The notes under the pieces: generated by a model
The model's database searches: none
Seen by the model: the letters and a program-made list of their open reading frames with translations, nothing else
What the model was told of the DNA's origin: nothing
Source of the DNA: an uncultured Collinsella sp.
GTDB lineage: Bacteria; Actinomycetota; Coriobacteriia; Coriobacteriales; Coriobacteriaceae
DNA length: 64,000 nucleotides
Assembly (NCBI GenBank): GCA_958437935.1
Contig: CAUBPS010000006.1
Location: 51,200 to 115,199, forward strand
Reading direction: 5' to 3'
Shown: positions 48,965-58,455 of the stretch, one piece after another
How positions within the stretch are numbered: the first letter of the stretch is position 1
How the letters are laid out: each line of letters begins with the position of its first letter
Translations under genes and position numbers: made by a program

Positions 48965-50989
48965 CTACATCAAGTTGCAAACAGCCGCCGCGAAGGCAAC
49001 GGGGTCCTCGGGGAGGATGCCCTCGACCAGCAGGGCCTGATCGTAGAGCAGGCCGGAGTACTGCTTGATCTTGTCGGCGTCGCCTGCCTTCTGGGCAGCG
49101 ACAAGCTTGTCAAAGACCGGGTGCTTGGCGTTGAGCTCGAGCACGCGCTGGCTCTTGGGCATACCGTCGGGCGCGCCCTCGGGTCCCTTCTGGAGCACCT
49201 TCTCCATCTCGAGCGAAAGCGGGCCCTCGGTGGTGATGCACGCGGGAGCATCGGTCAGGCGCGCAGAGACGGCGACCTTCTCGACCTTATCGCCGAGCGC
49301 CTCCTTCATAGCGCTAAAGAGGTCCTCGTTTTCCTTGGTGGCGTCCTCGGCCTCTTTCTTCTCGTCCTCGGTCGCCAGATCAAGATCGCCAGTCGCAACG
49401 TTCTTGAGCTCCAGATGACGATCCTCGACCTCGGGCTCGGCACCGTCGGCAACGGCCTTCTCGGCAGCCTCGCGGGCGGCGTCATCCTCGTAGATCTTAG
49501 GCATATCGGCGGCAACGTACTCACGCATAGCCTGGAAGGTGAACTCATCCACATCCTGCGTCAGCAACAGCACGTCATAGCCGCGGTCGAGCACGCCCTT
49601 TACCACGGGCATCTTGGCCAAGCGCTCACGCGAGTCGCCGGCGGCGTAGTAGATGGCCTTCTGATCCTCGGGCATACCCTTGGCATACTCGGCCAGGGTA
49701 ATCATCTTCTGCTCCTTGGCAGACCAGAACAGTAGCAGGTCGGCGAGCTCATCGGCCTTCATGCCATAGCTCGAGTAGATGCCGTACTTAAGGCCGCGGC
49801 CAAAGTTCTCAAAGAACTTCTCGTAGGCCTCGCGGTCGTTGTCGCGCATATCCTCAAGATCGGCGGTAATCTTCTTCTCCACGCGCTTGGCGATGGCCTT
49901 GAGCTGACGGTTCTGCTGCAGCGTCTCACGCGAGATGTTGAGCGACACGTCGGCAGAATCCACGACGCCGCGGACAAAGTTGTAGTAGTCGGGCAGCAGG
50001 TCGTCGCACTTCTCCATAATCAGCACGTTGGAGCTGTAGAGCGCCAGGCCCTTCTCGTAGTCCTTGCTGTACAGATCGAACGGCGCGCGGCCCGGCACAA
50101 ACAGCAGGGCGTCGTACTCGAGCGTGCCCTCGGCATGGAAGCTGATGGTGCGTGCAGGATCGTCAAAGTCGTGGAACGTGGACTTGTAGAACTCGTCGTA
50201 GTCCTTCTGCTCGACATCGGAGCTGCGCTTTTTCCAGATCGGTGTCATTGAGTTGACGGTCTCGAGCTCCTGGTAGTCCTCGTACTCGGGCGTGTAGTCA
50301 TCGCCAGCATCCTCGGGCTTGGGCTTCTGGCGGCTCTTGGACACCATCATCTGGATCGGGTAGCGCACATAGTTGCTGTACTGCTGAATCAGGCTCTTGA
50401 GGCCCCACTCGGTCAGGAAGCGATCGTAGGTCTCGGCCTCGCCGTCGGCGTCGAGCTTCTCGTTCTCGCGCAGCGTCAGGATGACATCGGTGCCGTGCTC
50501 GGCGCGCTCGCCGTCTTCGATGGTGTAACCCTCAAGACCATCAGACTCCCACACGTGAGCGGTGTCCTCGCCATAGGCGCGGCTGACAACCTTTACGTGG
50601 CGGGCGACCATAAAGGCAGAGTAGAAGCCCACGCCAAACTGGCCGATGATGTCGACATCGGAGCCCTGTTGCTCGGCGTTCTCGGTCTTAAACTCCTCGG
50701 AGCCGGAATGGGCGATGGTGCCCAGATTGCGCTCGAGCTCCTCGGCGGTCATGCCAATGCCGTTATCCGAGATGGTAATGGTGCGGGCGTCTTTATCAAA
50801 AGAGACGCGAATAGCCAGGTCGCCCTGGTCGAGCTTGACGCTCGGGTCCTGCAGGCTCTTAAAGTTGAGCTTGTCGACGGCGTCGCTCGCGTTAGAGATA
50901 AGCTCGCGCAGGAAGATTTCCTTATTGGTGTAGATGGAGTTGATCATGAGGTCGAGCAGTTTTTTGCTCTCGGTCTTAAATTGACGCAT
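48965..50989 (-). CDS. htpG: Chaperone HtpG (Hsp90)
   Basis: 674 residues, slightly longer than E. coli HtpG owing to an acidic stretch near residues 515-580. The N-terminal ATP site is intact (RELISNASDAVDKLNF, DNGIGMT, GQFGVGFYSAFMV). Middle and C-terminal dimer domains follow. Assists folding and stress tolerance. AAAGGA precedes the ATG. TATAAA on the minus strand near 51075 may be its -10; no CIRCE or HAIR box is seen. Confidence 0.96.
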   Translation of the reverse strand: MRQFKTESKKLLDLMINSIYTNKEIFLRELISNASDAVDKLNFKSLQDPSVKLDQGDLAIRVSFDKDARTITISDNGIGMTAEELERNLGTIAHSGSEEFKTENAEQQGSDVDIIGQFGVGFYSAFMVARHVKVVSRAYGEDTAHVWESDGLEGYTIEDGERAEHGTDVILTLRENEKLDADGEAETYDRFLTEWGLKSLIQQYSNYVRYPIQMMVSKSRQKPKPEDAGDDYTPEYEDYQELETVNSMTPIWKKRSSDVEQKDYDEFYKSTFHDFDDPARTISFHAEGTLEYDALLFVPGRAPFDLYSKDYEKGLALYSSNVLIMEKCDDLLPDYYNFVRGVVDSADVSLNISRETLQQNRQLKAIAKRVEKKITADLEDMRDNDREAYEKFFENFGRGLKYGIYSSYGMKADELADLLLFWSAKEQKMITLAEYAKGMPEDQKAIYYAAGDSRERLAKMPVVKGVLDRGYDVLLLTQDVDEFTFQAMREYVAADMPKIYEDDAAREAAEKAVADGAEPEVEDRHLELKNVATGDLDLATEDEKKEAEDATKENEDLFSAMKEALGDKVEKVAVSARLTDAPACITTEGPLSLEMEKVLQKGPEGAPDGMPKSQRVLELNAKHPVFDKLVAAQKAGDADKIKQYSGLLYDQALLVEGILPEDPVAFAAAVCNLM

Positions 50990-51191
50990 GTGCAGTCCTT
51001 TCGCGCTACCCCCGTCCGCAAAAACGGCCCGGTTGCCCGAGCCGCATCGCAGACCTGCTATGTCCAGACTTAGATTTTATAACCCATTAGCGCGCATATA
51101 TACATACGGAATCGAAAAACTGTATGTCAGAGCGCTCCGATGCGCCAATTGCCAAGGCGTGTCCCAAACTGCCGGCAGGAAAGGAACGTCC

Positions 51192-51692
51192 CTATCTGCC
51201 ATCTACGCGCTTGGCCATCCAAACATGGGGCTGGCCCTCGTCTTCGTAGTCCACCGGGGCAATCTGCGTGTAACCCGCCTTGGCATAGAGTGGTAGCACG
51301 TATTCCTGCGCGTGCAGCTTAATGAGCTTGGCGCCGGCATCACGCGCGCACGTATCACTGGCCTCGACAATCTTGCTCGCCAAACCGCGACGGCGCATGC
51401 TCGGCAGCACGGCCACGCGCCCCATAATGTAGGTCTCCCCCGCCGCGACGCCTTCGTCCAAGTCGCACGCCGGCGACACCGGAGCCTCTGCGTCAGCTGC
51501 GCGCTCAAGCTCTTCGGGAAACACGCGCGAGCAACCGGCAAGCTCGCCGTCTACATAGAGCGTCACATGGATGCAGTTCGAATCCTCGTCGATAGCGTCA
51601 AACTCATTCTCGTAGCCCTGCTCGTCCATAAAAACGACGCGGCGCACCAACGCCGCGTCATCAAAGCAACCCGTCTTAAGTTGGATATCCAT
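51192..51692 (-). CDS. GNAT-family N-acetyltransferase
   Basis: 166 residues. The acetyl-CoA binding motif is VAVLPSMRRRGLASKIVEASDTCARDAG, and the C-terminal LHAQEYVLPLYAKAGY is typical of the ElaA-like branch. Start at the ATG at 51692 with AAAGGG upstream. Acceptor substrate unknown. Sits between htpG and the Cps trio on the same strand but with no sign of shared function. Confidence 0.88.
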   Translation of the reverse strand: MDIQLKTGCFDDAALVRRVVFMDEQGYENEFDAIDEDSNCIHVTLYVDGELAGCSRVFPEELERAADAEAPVSPACDLDEGVAAGETYIMGRVAVLPSMRRRGLASKIVEASDTCARDAGAKLIKLHAQEYVLPLYAKAGYTQIAPVDYEDEGQPHVWMAKRVDGR

Positions 51693-51731
51693 GCCTGCCC
51701 TTTCATTCAATGCGAACGTTAGGGACAGATT

Positions 51732-52382
51732 TTAGCGAAAATGAGCTCCGCGCACGCTAAACTTCGCGCGAGCCTTCGCCAGGCAGTCGTAATGACCCAC
51801 GTTATGGGCATCGCTCGCGATGAAGCTGTACAGGTTCTGATCGAACAGGCGCTGTGCCGGCTTTTTCTCGCGACCAAAGCGACCGCCGGCAATAAAGTCC
51901 GCCGAAGCCTGCAGCTTGCAGCCCATATCGACCAGGCGCTCCGCCACGCTTACATCCTTTTGAACCGCACGATAGCGCTCAGGATGAGCGATGATCACCT
52001 GGTAGCCACGGCACTGCAAATCGTAAATCGTGTTCTCGTATTCTCTAAACGCATACGCATCGGCATGCGTCGAAAGCTCGAGCAGAAACTCGTTGGTCCC
52101 ATCGAAATGCAAGTGATCCGCGGCATCGATACCAAGCTCAACGAGCTTTCGATGGTTGACCTCGAAGCCCATCTGAAGCGGAAAACCGTCAGCGTTATCG
52201 CGCAGCAGCTCAAAGGCATCCCACATCTTGTCGTAATCAAAATAGGGATCACGGCAGTGAGGAGTGCAAACGATTCTGGTTACACCGGCCCGCTTGGCAG
52301 CCTCGAGCATCGCCAAGCTCTCTTCGAGATCGGCGGCGCCGTCGTCTACACCCGGCAAGATATGGCAATGAATGTCACGCAT
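51732..52382 (-). CDS. cpsB: CpsB/CapC-type tyrosine-protein phosphatase (PHP domain)
   Basis: 216 residues. Metal-binding PHP motifs: DIHCHILPGVDDGA at the N-terminus, CTPH, IAHPERY and ASDAHN near the end. In Gram-positives it removes phosphate from the CpsD kinase tail and so tunes polysaccharide chain export. Downstream of cpsC and cpsD in one run on the minus strand (gap of 17 bases). GAGG precedes the ATG. Confidence 0.9.
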   Translation of the reverse strand: MRDIHCHILPGVDDGAADLEESLAMLEAAKRAGVTRIVCTPHCRDPYFDYDKMWDAFELLRDNADGFPLQMGFEVNHRKLVELGIDAADHLHFDGTNEFLLELSTHADAYAFREYENTIYDLQCRGYQVIIAHPERYRAVQKDVSVAERLVDMGCKLQASADFIAGGRFGREKKPAQRLFDQNLYSFIASDAHNVGHYDCLAKARAKFSVRGAHFR

Positions 52383-52399
52383 AGGTCGGCCTCAATCAA

Positions 52400-53137
52400 C
52401 TAAACGTTTGCTCGGTTGGTGAAGATGCCCTTTTTGGAAGTGCCCTGATCGTCGGAGCCCTTCTTAACCTTCTTACCGTCCTTGGTGTAGTAAGAATAGT
52501 AGTACTCGCTGGTCTCGGTCTCGCAGTAGTTCATAACGGTACCGATGAGCTTGACCTTCTCGGACTTCTTAAGCTGGGCGATAGCGTTGAGCGCCTCTTC
52601 GCGCTTGGTAAAGTCCTCGCGCACCACGAACAGCGCACCGTCGGTCAAACTGGCAATCTCGGCAGCATCGATGAAGGTGCCGACCGGAGGAGCATCGAAG
52701 ATGACGTACTGGAACTTGGCGGACAGTGCCTTTACCAGCTTGGCAAAGCGATGGGAGACGATGATGTCGGCAGGATTGGGAATGTGCGGCTCGGCATCGA
52801 GGAAGTAGAAGTTCTTCTGACCCGTCTCGACAATTGCCTGGTCAATGGAGATCTGCTCGGAAAGGACCGCATAGAGTCCGCCGCGCGAACGAACGCCGAG
52901 CATATCGGAAAGGGACCTGCGGCGCATATCGGCCTCGACCAGGAGCACGGACTTGCCGCTCGTGGCGATTGCCTGAGCAAGGTTAATGGAAACCGTAGAC
53001 TTGCCCTCGTTGGGAATCGAGGAGGTAACGGTGATGGTGCGAATGGGGTCATCCACGCTCGCAAAGCGGATGTTGGCCAGAAGGGTCTTGGCGGCATTCT
53101 GTACAACGAGCTTATCGGTGTTCTTTGCCTTAGCCAT
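52400..53137 (-). CDS. cpsD: CpsD/CapB-type tyrosine autokinase
   Basis: 245 residues. Walker A SSIPNEGKSTVSINLA, Walker A' VLLVEADMRR and Walker B VIFDAPPVG define the BY-kinase; the tail has a Tyr cluster (SEYYYSYYTKDGKK) that would be phosphorylated. Works with CpsC as its membrane adaptor and CpsB as its phosphatase. It lies 2 bases after the cpsC stop with AAAGGTGG inside cpsC, so translation is coupled. Confidence 0.93.
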   Translation of the reverse strand: MAKAKNTDKLVVQNAAKTLLANIRFASVDDPIRTITVTSSIPNEGKSTVSINLAQAIATSGKSVLLVEADMRRRSLSDMLGVRSRGGLYAVLSEQISIDQAIVETGQKNFYFLDAEPHIPNPADIIVSHRFAKLVKALSAKFQYVIFDAPPVGTFIDAAEIASLTDGALFVVREDFTKREEALNAIAQLKKSEKVKLIGTVMNYCETETSEYYYSYYTKDGKKVKKGSDDQGTSKKGIFTNRANV

Positions 53138-53139
53138 GC

Positions 53140-53796
53140 CTATTTACCACCTTTCATAGCCGGAATTCGGCCAACAACGGGAATACCCAGGAGCTCTTCT
53201 GCCTCTTCGGCACCGCGGATGCGGGTATTGAGCATGTCTGCCAAAACGACATAGGCAACTGCGATAAAGATACCGGCGAGGAACGCGACGGCAATATACA
53301 GCGTGCGCTTGGGGCCGCTGGGGGCTTCGGGGGTCTTAGCCTCGTCGATAACGTTGATGCTCTGGGCAGCGCCGACGTTCTGAGCGACCGTACTCACCGA
53401 GCTGGCAATGGCCTTTGCGACCTCAGCCGTCTCCTTGGCATCGGTGCCGGTAACCGAAAGCGTAATGACACGCGTGGTGGTCTCGGAGGAAACAGACACC
53501 TTGTAGTCATCCAGATCGGTGAGGCCCAGTTCTTTGGCGGCGCCGCTCTTAACGCTATCGCTATCCAGCAGCGTGGCGATATCGTTGGAAAGCATCTGGC
53601 TCGCCGAGAGATCGTTGTAGCTCATCTGACCGCTATCGTCGGTCTTGGCGAGAATGTACATGCTCGTCGTCGCGGTATAGGTGTTGTCCATCGCAACGAA
53701 GGACACGATGCCCATGGCGATCGCGCAGACCACCGGAAGGGTGATGACCAGCTTGAGGTGCTTCTTCAGCAGCTGGAACAGTTCGAGAAGGGTCAT
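53140..53796 (-). CDS. cpsC: CpsC/CapA/Wzz-family chain-length and kinase adaptor protein
   Basis: 218 residues with two membrane helices (about 17-37 and 165-187) flanking an extracellular domain, the Wzz plan. The Pro-rich PEAPSGPKRTLYI sequence before helix 2 is typical. The cytoplasmic tail (AEELLGIPVVGRIP) would contact CpsD. First gene of the trio; AAAGG precedes the ATG. No glycosyltransferases or flippase are nearby. Confidence 0.92.
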   Translation of the reverse strand: MTLLELFQLLKKHLKLVITLPVVCAIAMGIVSFVAMDNTYTATTSMYILAKTDDSGQMSYNDLSASQMLSNDIATLLDSDSVKSGAAKELGLTDLDDYKVSVSSETTTRVITLSVTGTDAKETAEVAKAIASSVSTVAQNVGAAQSINVIDEAKTPEAPSGPKRTLYIAVAFLAGIFIAVAYVVLADMLNTRIRGAEEAEELLGIPVVGRIPAMKGGK

Positions 53797-53991
53797 GCAG
53801 CTTGCCTTTCATTTCCCCAGTTCGGATTGACAAAACTGTCCGTATGTTATCGCATCTTTTTACCGAGACCAAACTCTATACATAAGAAACAGGCTCTCCT
53901 GTAAAAATGTCGGAAGCAATCGTAAAATTGCACAACAACGCCGCACCTGAAAGTCAAATGCGGCGTCTACATCAATATCTATGTTGTATCG

Positions 53992-55416
53992 CTATGCGAA
54001 TGGCTCGTCCTGCTGTATGGGAAACGTCACCGTAATGGTGGTTCCCACGCCCAACTCGCTCGACAGATCGAGCGTGGCGTGATGATACAGGGCCGCATGC
54101 TTGACAATGGCAAGCCCCAAGCCGGTTCCGCCGCGCGCCTTGGACCTACTCTTGTCCACGCGATAGAACCGCTCAAATACCTTGCCCTGTTCTTCAGGCG
54201 CGATACCGATTCCCGTGTCGGCGACAGCGAGGAACGGATGGCCTTCGTCGTTGGTGCCGCACTGCAGCGTAACCGTACCGCCGGGCCGATTGTAGCGGAT
54301 GGCGTTGCTTGCCAGATTATAGATGAGCTCGTCGACCAAGCGCGACACGCCTTCGATGACCACAGGCTTGGTCTCATGACTTATCGTCACATTCGCCTGA
54401 CGGGCAACCTGTTCAAGACGCTGCTCAACCGCGTAGATCGCACGCGAGAGCTCAATAGGCTCCGTGGACCCAATGGGCACTGCCTCGCCTTCAGTTGCAC
54501 GTTCGGCCTCGTCCAAGTTAGACAGCGTAAGGATGTCGTTGACAAGCGCTGCCAAGCGGCCCGCCTCACGATAGATGCGACCGCCAAAGTTGCGTAGGTC
54601 GTCCTCGCCCTCGACCATGCCATTTGCGATGAGCTCGGCATAGCCCGAAATCGCCGTAAGCGGCGTCTTGAGCTCATGAGTGATATTCGCCGTGAACTCA
54701 CGGCGCATACGGTCGTTGTCCGCTAGCACCGCCATTTGGCGCTTGAGCTCCTGGCGCTGCGACTCAATACGCTCAAGCATGGGGACCATCTCGGCATAGG
54801 CGTGCTCATAGCTACGGCGTGGGTGGTCCAAATCCACCTCTTGCAACGGCGCGATGATGGCACGGGACTCGCGGCGCGCCATAAAAAACGAGAGTACCGC
54901 ACCCGCTGCTGCGATAAGCAGCATCGGCGCCACCATCGACAGCAAAATCGCCGCAACGCCAGGCTGGGCCTGCGCCAAGCGGACAACCTGGCCGTTATCA
55001 AGGGCGACGGCGCGATACAGCATAATCTCGTCGAGCGTAGAGCTTGCGCGCTCCGCGGAACCCGAACCACTCTCAAAGGCCTCGATGACCTCGGGGCGAT
55101 CGCCATGGTTGGGCAGTGTGGAAGGCGACGCCTCGTTGTCGTAGGCAACCGATCCATCCTTGTTAATCAGCGTGATGCGCAAGTCCTCTCGATCGAGGCT
55201 ACGCAAGAACGGGATGGGCTCCTGCTGCTCGTCGAGGGCGGCAGCAATGAGCTCGGTTTCTTGCGCCAGGTTGGCACTCGTGGCATCCGCCAAGGTGTTT
55301 TGCACAAAGAACGCACCCAGCACCGTAAACGCCACGATAACCGCCATGGCGCAGACAAAGATCGTCACAAAAACGCGGTGCGACAGCGTATGTTTTCCCT
55401 GGGGGGCGAAGACCAC
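53992..55416 (-). CDS. PhoR-like sensor histidine kinase
   Basis: 474 residues: helix 1 (~18-40), an extracellular sensor of ~125 residues, helix 2 (~165-187), then a HAMP-like linker, the H-box NITHELKTPLTAISGY and the ATPase domain with N-box NLASNAIRYN, DTGIGI and GTGLGLAI. Start is GTG at 55416 with GGAGGAG upstream, four bases beyond the regulator stop codon. Pairs with the PhoB-like regulator, and with pstB adjacent a phosphate-sensing role is plausible. Confidence 0.9.
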   Translation of the reverse strand: MVFAPQGKHTLSHRVFVTIFVCAMAVIVAFTVLGAFFVQNTLADATSANLAQETELIAAALDEQQEPIPFLRSLDREDLRITLINKDGSVAYDNEASPSTLPNHGDRPEVIEAFESGSGSAERASSTLDEIMLYRAVALDNGQVVRLAQAQPGVAAILLSMVAPMLLIAAAGAVLSFFMARRESRAIIAPLQEVDLDHPRRSYEHAYAEMVPMLERIESQRQELKRQMAVLADNDRMRREFTANITHELKTPLTAISGYAELIANGMVEGEDDLRNFGGRIYREAGRLAALVNDILTLSNLDEAERATEGEAVPIGSTEPIELSRAIYAVEQRLEQVARQANVTISHETKPVVIEGVSRLVDELIYNLASNAIRYNRPGGTVTLQCGTNDEGHPFLAVADTGIGIAPEEQGKVFERFYRVDKSRSKARGGTGLGLAIVKHAALYHHATLDLSSELGVGTTITVTFPIQQDEPFA

Positions 55417-55419
55417 GGG

Positions 55420-56148
55420 TTACTCCTCCGATGCGGTGGCCGCGGTGTCGTCACCTTCGGCACCATCACCGGCAGAAGGCTCGGCCAAGCGGTAGCCCAC
55501 GCCGCGCACGGTCTCGATGGCGCTGGCATGCTCGCCCAGTTTTTGGCGAAGCGTCTGCACGTGCACGTCAACGGTGCGCGAACCGCCGTCGAAGTCCCAG
55601 CCCCACACGCTCTGCAGCAACGACTCGCGGGTAAAGACCACGCCGGGCTTGCGCATGAGGTACTCGAGCAGGTCGAACTCGCGTAGGGTGAGCTTAAGCG
55701 ACTCGCCGGCAACAGTCACCTCACGATGGCTGGGCGAGAGCACGATGTCGCCCACGCTGAGCACATCGCTTGCCTGTTTGACCATGCCGCCGCGACGCAG
55801 CAGTGCGCGGCAGCGGCTCGCAAGCTCCATGAGCGAGAAGGGTTTAGTCAGGTAATCGTCGGCACCGCCATCGAGCGCCATCACCTTGTCGAGCTCGGTA
55901 TCCTTGGCGGTAAGCATCATGATGGGCACCGTCGCCGTCAGGCGATCGGCACGCAGTCGACGCATAATCGCCAAGCCATCGGTATCGGGCAGCATGATGT
56001 CGAGCAGGACGGCATCGGGTACCCGTCGCGCCACGGCAGCCTTAAACTCACCGTCGCACGAAAAGCCTTCGGCCTCAATCCCCTGCTTGCGCAGCGCATA
56101 GACCGTCAAATCCCTGATGTTGTCATCGTCCTCGACGTAATAGATCAT
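55420..56148 (-). CDS. PhoB-like response regulator
   Basis: 242 residues. Receiver with the acidic pair in YVEDDDNIRD, the phosphoacceptor Asp in VLLDIMLPDTDG and Lys in LTKPFS; C-terminal OmpR winged helix (RTVDVHVQTLRQKLG...TVRGVGYRL) and an acidic Ala-rich tail. ATG at 56148 has AAGGGG upstream. Located between pstB and its kinase, all on one strand, suggesting control of phosphate uptake. Confidence 0.93.
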   Translation of the reverse strand: MIYYVEDDDNIRDLTVYALRKQGIEAEGFSCDGEFKAAVARRVPDAVLLDIMLPDTDGLAIMRRLRADRLTATVPIMMLTAKDTELDKVMALDGGADDYLTKPFSLMELASRCRALLRRGGMVKQASDVLSVGDIVLSPSHREVTVAGESLKLTLREFDLLEYLMRKPGVVFTRESLLQSVWGWDFDGGSRTVDVHVQTLRQKLGEHASAIETVRGVGYRLAEPSAGDGAEGDDTAATASEE

Positions 56149-56212
56149 GTTGAACCCCTTTGCGGCCGGCATGACCGCATCTTAACCCTAAAGGTACCTT
56201 TACTAGATGGTA

Positions 56213-57088
56213 TCAGCCAAAACGCCCCGTCAAATAATCCGCCGTGCGCGGATCGGTCGGATTCTTGAAGAGTTGCGCGGTGGGCGCGTGCTCCACCAGC
56301 TCACCCAGCAAAAAGAATGCGACCGAATCGGAGATACGCGCCGCCTGCTGCATATTGTGCGTCACGACCACCAGCGTGCAGGTCTCCTTGAGCTCGCAGG
56401 CCAGCTGCTCCACCACCAACGTCGACACAGGGTCGAGTGCCGAGGTCGGCTCGTCCATCAGCAGAATGTCGGGCTGCACGGCAAGTGCGCGGGCGATGCA
56501 CAGGCGCTGCTGCTGTCCACCCGAAAGACCCAGGCCCGACTCTTTGAGCTTGTCCTTGACCTCGTCCCACAGGGCAGCGCGACGCAGGGAGTCCTCGACC
56601 AGCTCATCGAGCACGGCGCGGTCGCGCACACCCATACCGCGAGGACCGTAGGCGACGTTGTCGTAGATGCTCATGGGAAATGGGTTGGGGCGTTGGAACA
56701 CCATGCCCACGCGCTGGCGCAAACGGCAGATGTCGCAATCGCCCAGGATATCTTGACCATCGAGCGCAATCTTGCCCTCGATGCGGCAATCCTTGATGCC
56801 GTCGTTCATGCGGTTAAAGCAGCGCAGCAACGTGGACTTTCCACAGCCCGAAGGCCCGATGAACGAGGTGATCTGCTTGTCGCGGATCTTGATATTCACG
56901 TCCTTGAGCGCATGGTGGTCGCCATAGAACAGGTCGAGGCCCTCGACGTCGATGCGCGTCGGCGAGGCGGCAAGATCCTCTGCCGTGGGACGAGTCGCAT
57001 CCCCAACCTCGCGCTCATGCGCGGCCTCGGCCTGCGCTTCCATGAGTTCTTCAAGCTCCGTGGGCTCCACAGCCGCAGCAGCCGTCAT
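56213..57088 (-). CDS. pstB: Phosphate ABC transporter ATPase PstB (orphan)
   Basis: 291 residues. Walker A GPSGCGKSTLL, Q-loop VFQRPNPFPMSIYDNV and signature LSGGQQQRLCIARALA are PstB-specific in wording; Walker B is LLMDEPTSALDP. Energises phosphate import by PstSCA, none of which is in this window. The first ~45 residues are an acidic extension (LEELMEAQAEAAHERE) not normal for PstB. Start at 57088 with GGAGG upstream. Flanked by two two-component systems on the same strand. Confidence 0.93.
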   Translation of the reverse strand: MTAAAAVEPTELEELMEAQAEAAHEREVGDATRPTAEDLAASPTRIDVEGLDLFYGDHHALKDVNIKIRDKQITSFIGPSGCGKSTLLRCFNRMNDGIKDCRIEGKIALDGQDILGDCDICRLRQRVGMVFQRPNPFPMSIYDNVAYGPRGMGVRDRAVLDELVEDSLRRAALWDEVKDKLKESGLGLSGGQQQRLCIARALAVQPDILLMDEPTSALDPVSTLVVEQLACELKETCTLVVVTHNMQQAARISDSVAFFLLGELVEHAPTAQLFKNPTDPRTADYLTGRFG

Positions 57089-57191
57089 ACCGCACACCTC
57101 CATATCGATATCAATTCAGCAGTATCGATAGTAGGAATCGCGGCTCATACGCACGTGAGCACATTGTCAAGTGTTTGTAAGGGCACGCTAG

Positions 57192-58430
57192 CTATGCGGC
57201 GGGCAGCTCGATGGTGAATATCGTGTGTTCGGGCGTCGATTCACATGCAACGGTACCGCCGTGTGCCGCGATGATCTCCTTGGCAATAGCAAGGCCCAAA
57301 CCGGCACCACCGCGATTGGTCGCACGCGCCGCATCCAGGCGATAGAACTTCTCAAAGATCACCTTGAGCTTAGCCGCAGGGATAGGATCGCCCTGATTGA
57401 TAAAGCGCACGCGCACGCCGCCATCGTCTTGGCGCCTGGCCTCAATCGTGATAGTCGAGCCCTCATAGCTATAGGCGACGGCGTTTTTCATGATGTTGTT
57501 AAACACGCGGGCCATCTTATCGCCATCCACGAGCACCGTCAGGTCCTCGCGAATATCAACCTGGGCTTCCTTATGTTGCTCGTTGAGGATGGGATAGAAC
57601 TCGTCAGCCACCTGAGCCAGCAGCAACCCCAGATCAACATAGCCGCGCGTGAGCACGATATCGTGGAAGTCAAAGCGCGTGATATCGAAGAACTCTTCGA
57701 TGAGTGCATCGAGCCGGTGCGCCTTGTCGAGCGCCACGCCCGTAAAGTGCGCACGTTGCTCAACCGGCAGCTCAGGAGCCTCTTGCAGCAGCGAAAGATA
57801 GCCCACCACACTGGCAAGCGGGGTGCGTAGGTCATGTGCCAAGTACGTGACCAGATCGTCCTTGCGATGAGACTCGTCACGCAAGGCCTGTTGCACCTTG
57901 CGCTCGCGATCGCGCACACGGTTGAGTGCGCCCTCGACCTCCAGGAAGTCGCCGTCGATGTTGTCCCAGGTGTCGGGGTGATCGATCAGGCGATCTTGAA
58001 TACGAGCGGCCAGCACACAATCGGCATGCTGCTCGCCCTGCTCATAGCCCTGGTAGTACAGGGCGCGGCCGCAAAAGAACAGCACGCACACGGCAAGCGC
58101 CAGCACAAAGCCAAGCATGTTGAATACAAAGCCGGCATCGAACAGCACCGGCCCTTCGATGCCGCCGAGTGCCATGGCGCCAATCGCCAACGTCATGGCC
58201 CACGCGGCACCGCCAATCACCACGCAGCGGCGTACGATTTCAAATCGATCGATCAGCAAAAAGCCGACAAGCAGCACCGCCAAGATTCCAGCGATGTTAT
58301 CGATGCCAATCAGCAGCAGGCTCAGCAAAAAGAGCAGCACCGTTGCAAGCGCGCGGTTGTCGACGACCGACCTCACGTATTCAAAGAGTCGATCGGGCAC
58401 CTCGAATGCCTGCCTATCGTCTTTTGTCAT
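57192..58430 (-). CDS. VanS-like sensor histidine kinase
   Basis: 412 residues. Four hydrophobic segments in the first 130 residues without a large extracellular loop, then H-box YLAHDLRTPLASVVGY, N-box NIMKNAVAYS and GAGLGLAIAKEII. The sequence YLAHDLRTPL and the following kinase core closely resemble VanS and related envelope sensors. Start at 58430, GGGGAA upstream. Twenty-five bases after the VanR-like gene. Confidence 0.88.
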   Translation of the reverse strand: MTKDDRQAFEVPDRLFEYVRSVVDNRALATVLLFLLSLLLIGIDNIAGILAVLLVGFLLIDRFEIVRRCVVIGGAAWAMTLAIGAMALGGIEGPVLFDAGFVFNMLGFVLALAVCVLFFCGRALYYQGYEQGEQHADCVLAARIQDRLIDHPDTWDNIDGDFLEVEGALNRVRDRERKVQQALRDESHRKDDLVTYLAHDLRTPLASVVGYLSLLQEAPELPVEQRAHFTGVALDKAHRLDALIEEFFDITRFDFHDIVLTRGYVDLGLLLAQVADEFYPILNEQHKEAQVDIREDLTVLVDGDKMARVFNNIMKNAVAYSYEGSTITIEARRQDDGGVRVRFINQGDPIPAAKLKVIFEKFYRLDAARATNRGGAGLGLAIAKEIIAAHGGTVACESTPEHTIFTIELPAA

Positions 58431-58455
58431 ATCCACTTCCCCACCATCAAAGGCG

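Noticed and set aside
57105..57160. Pho box ahead of pstB
   Set aside because: Only TATCGAT repeats are visible; they do not match the direct-repeat Pho box well enough.
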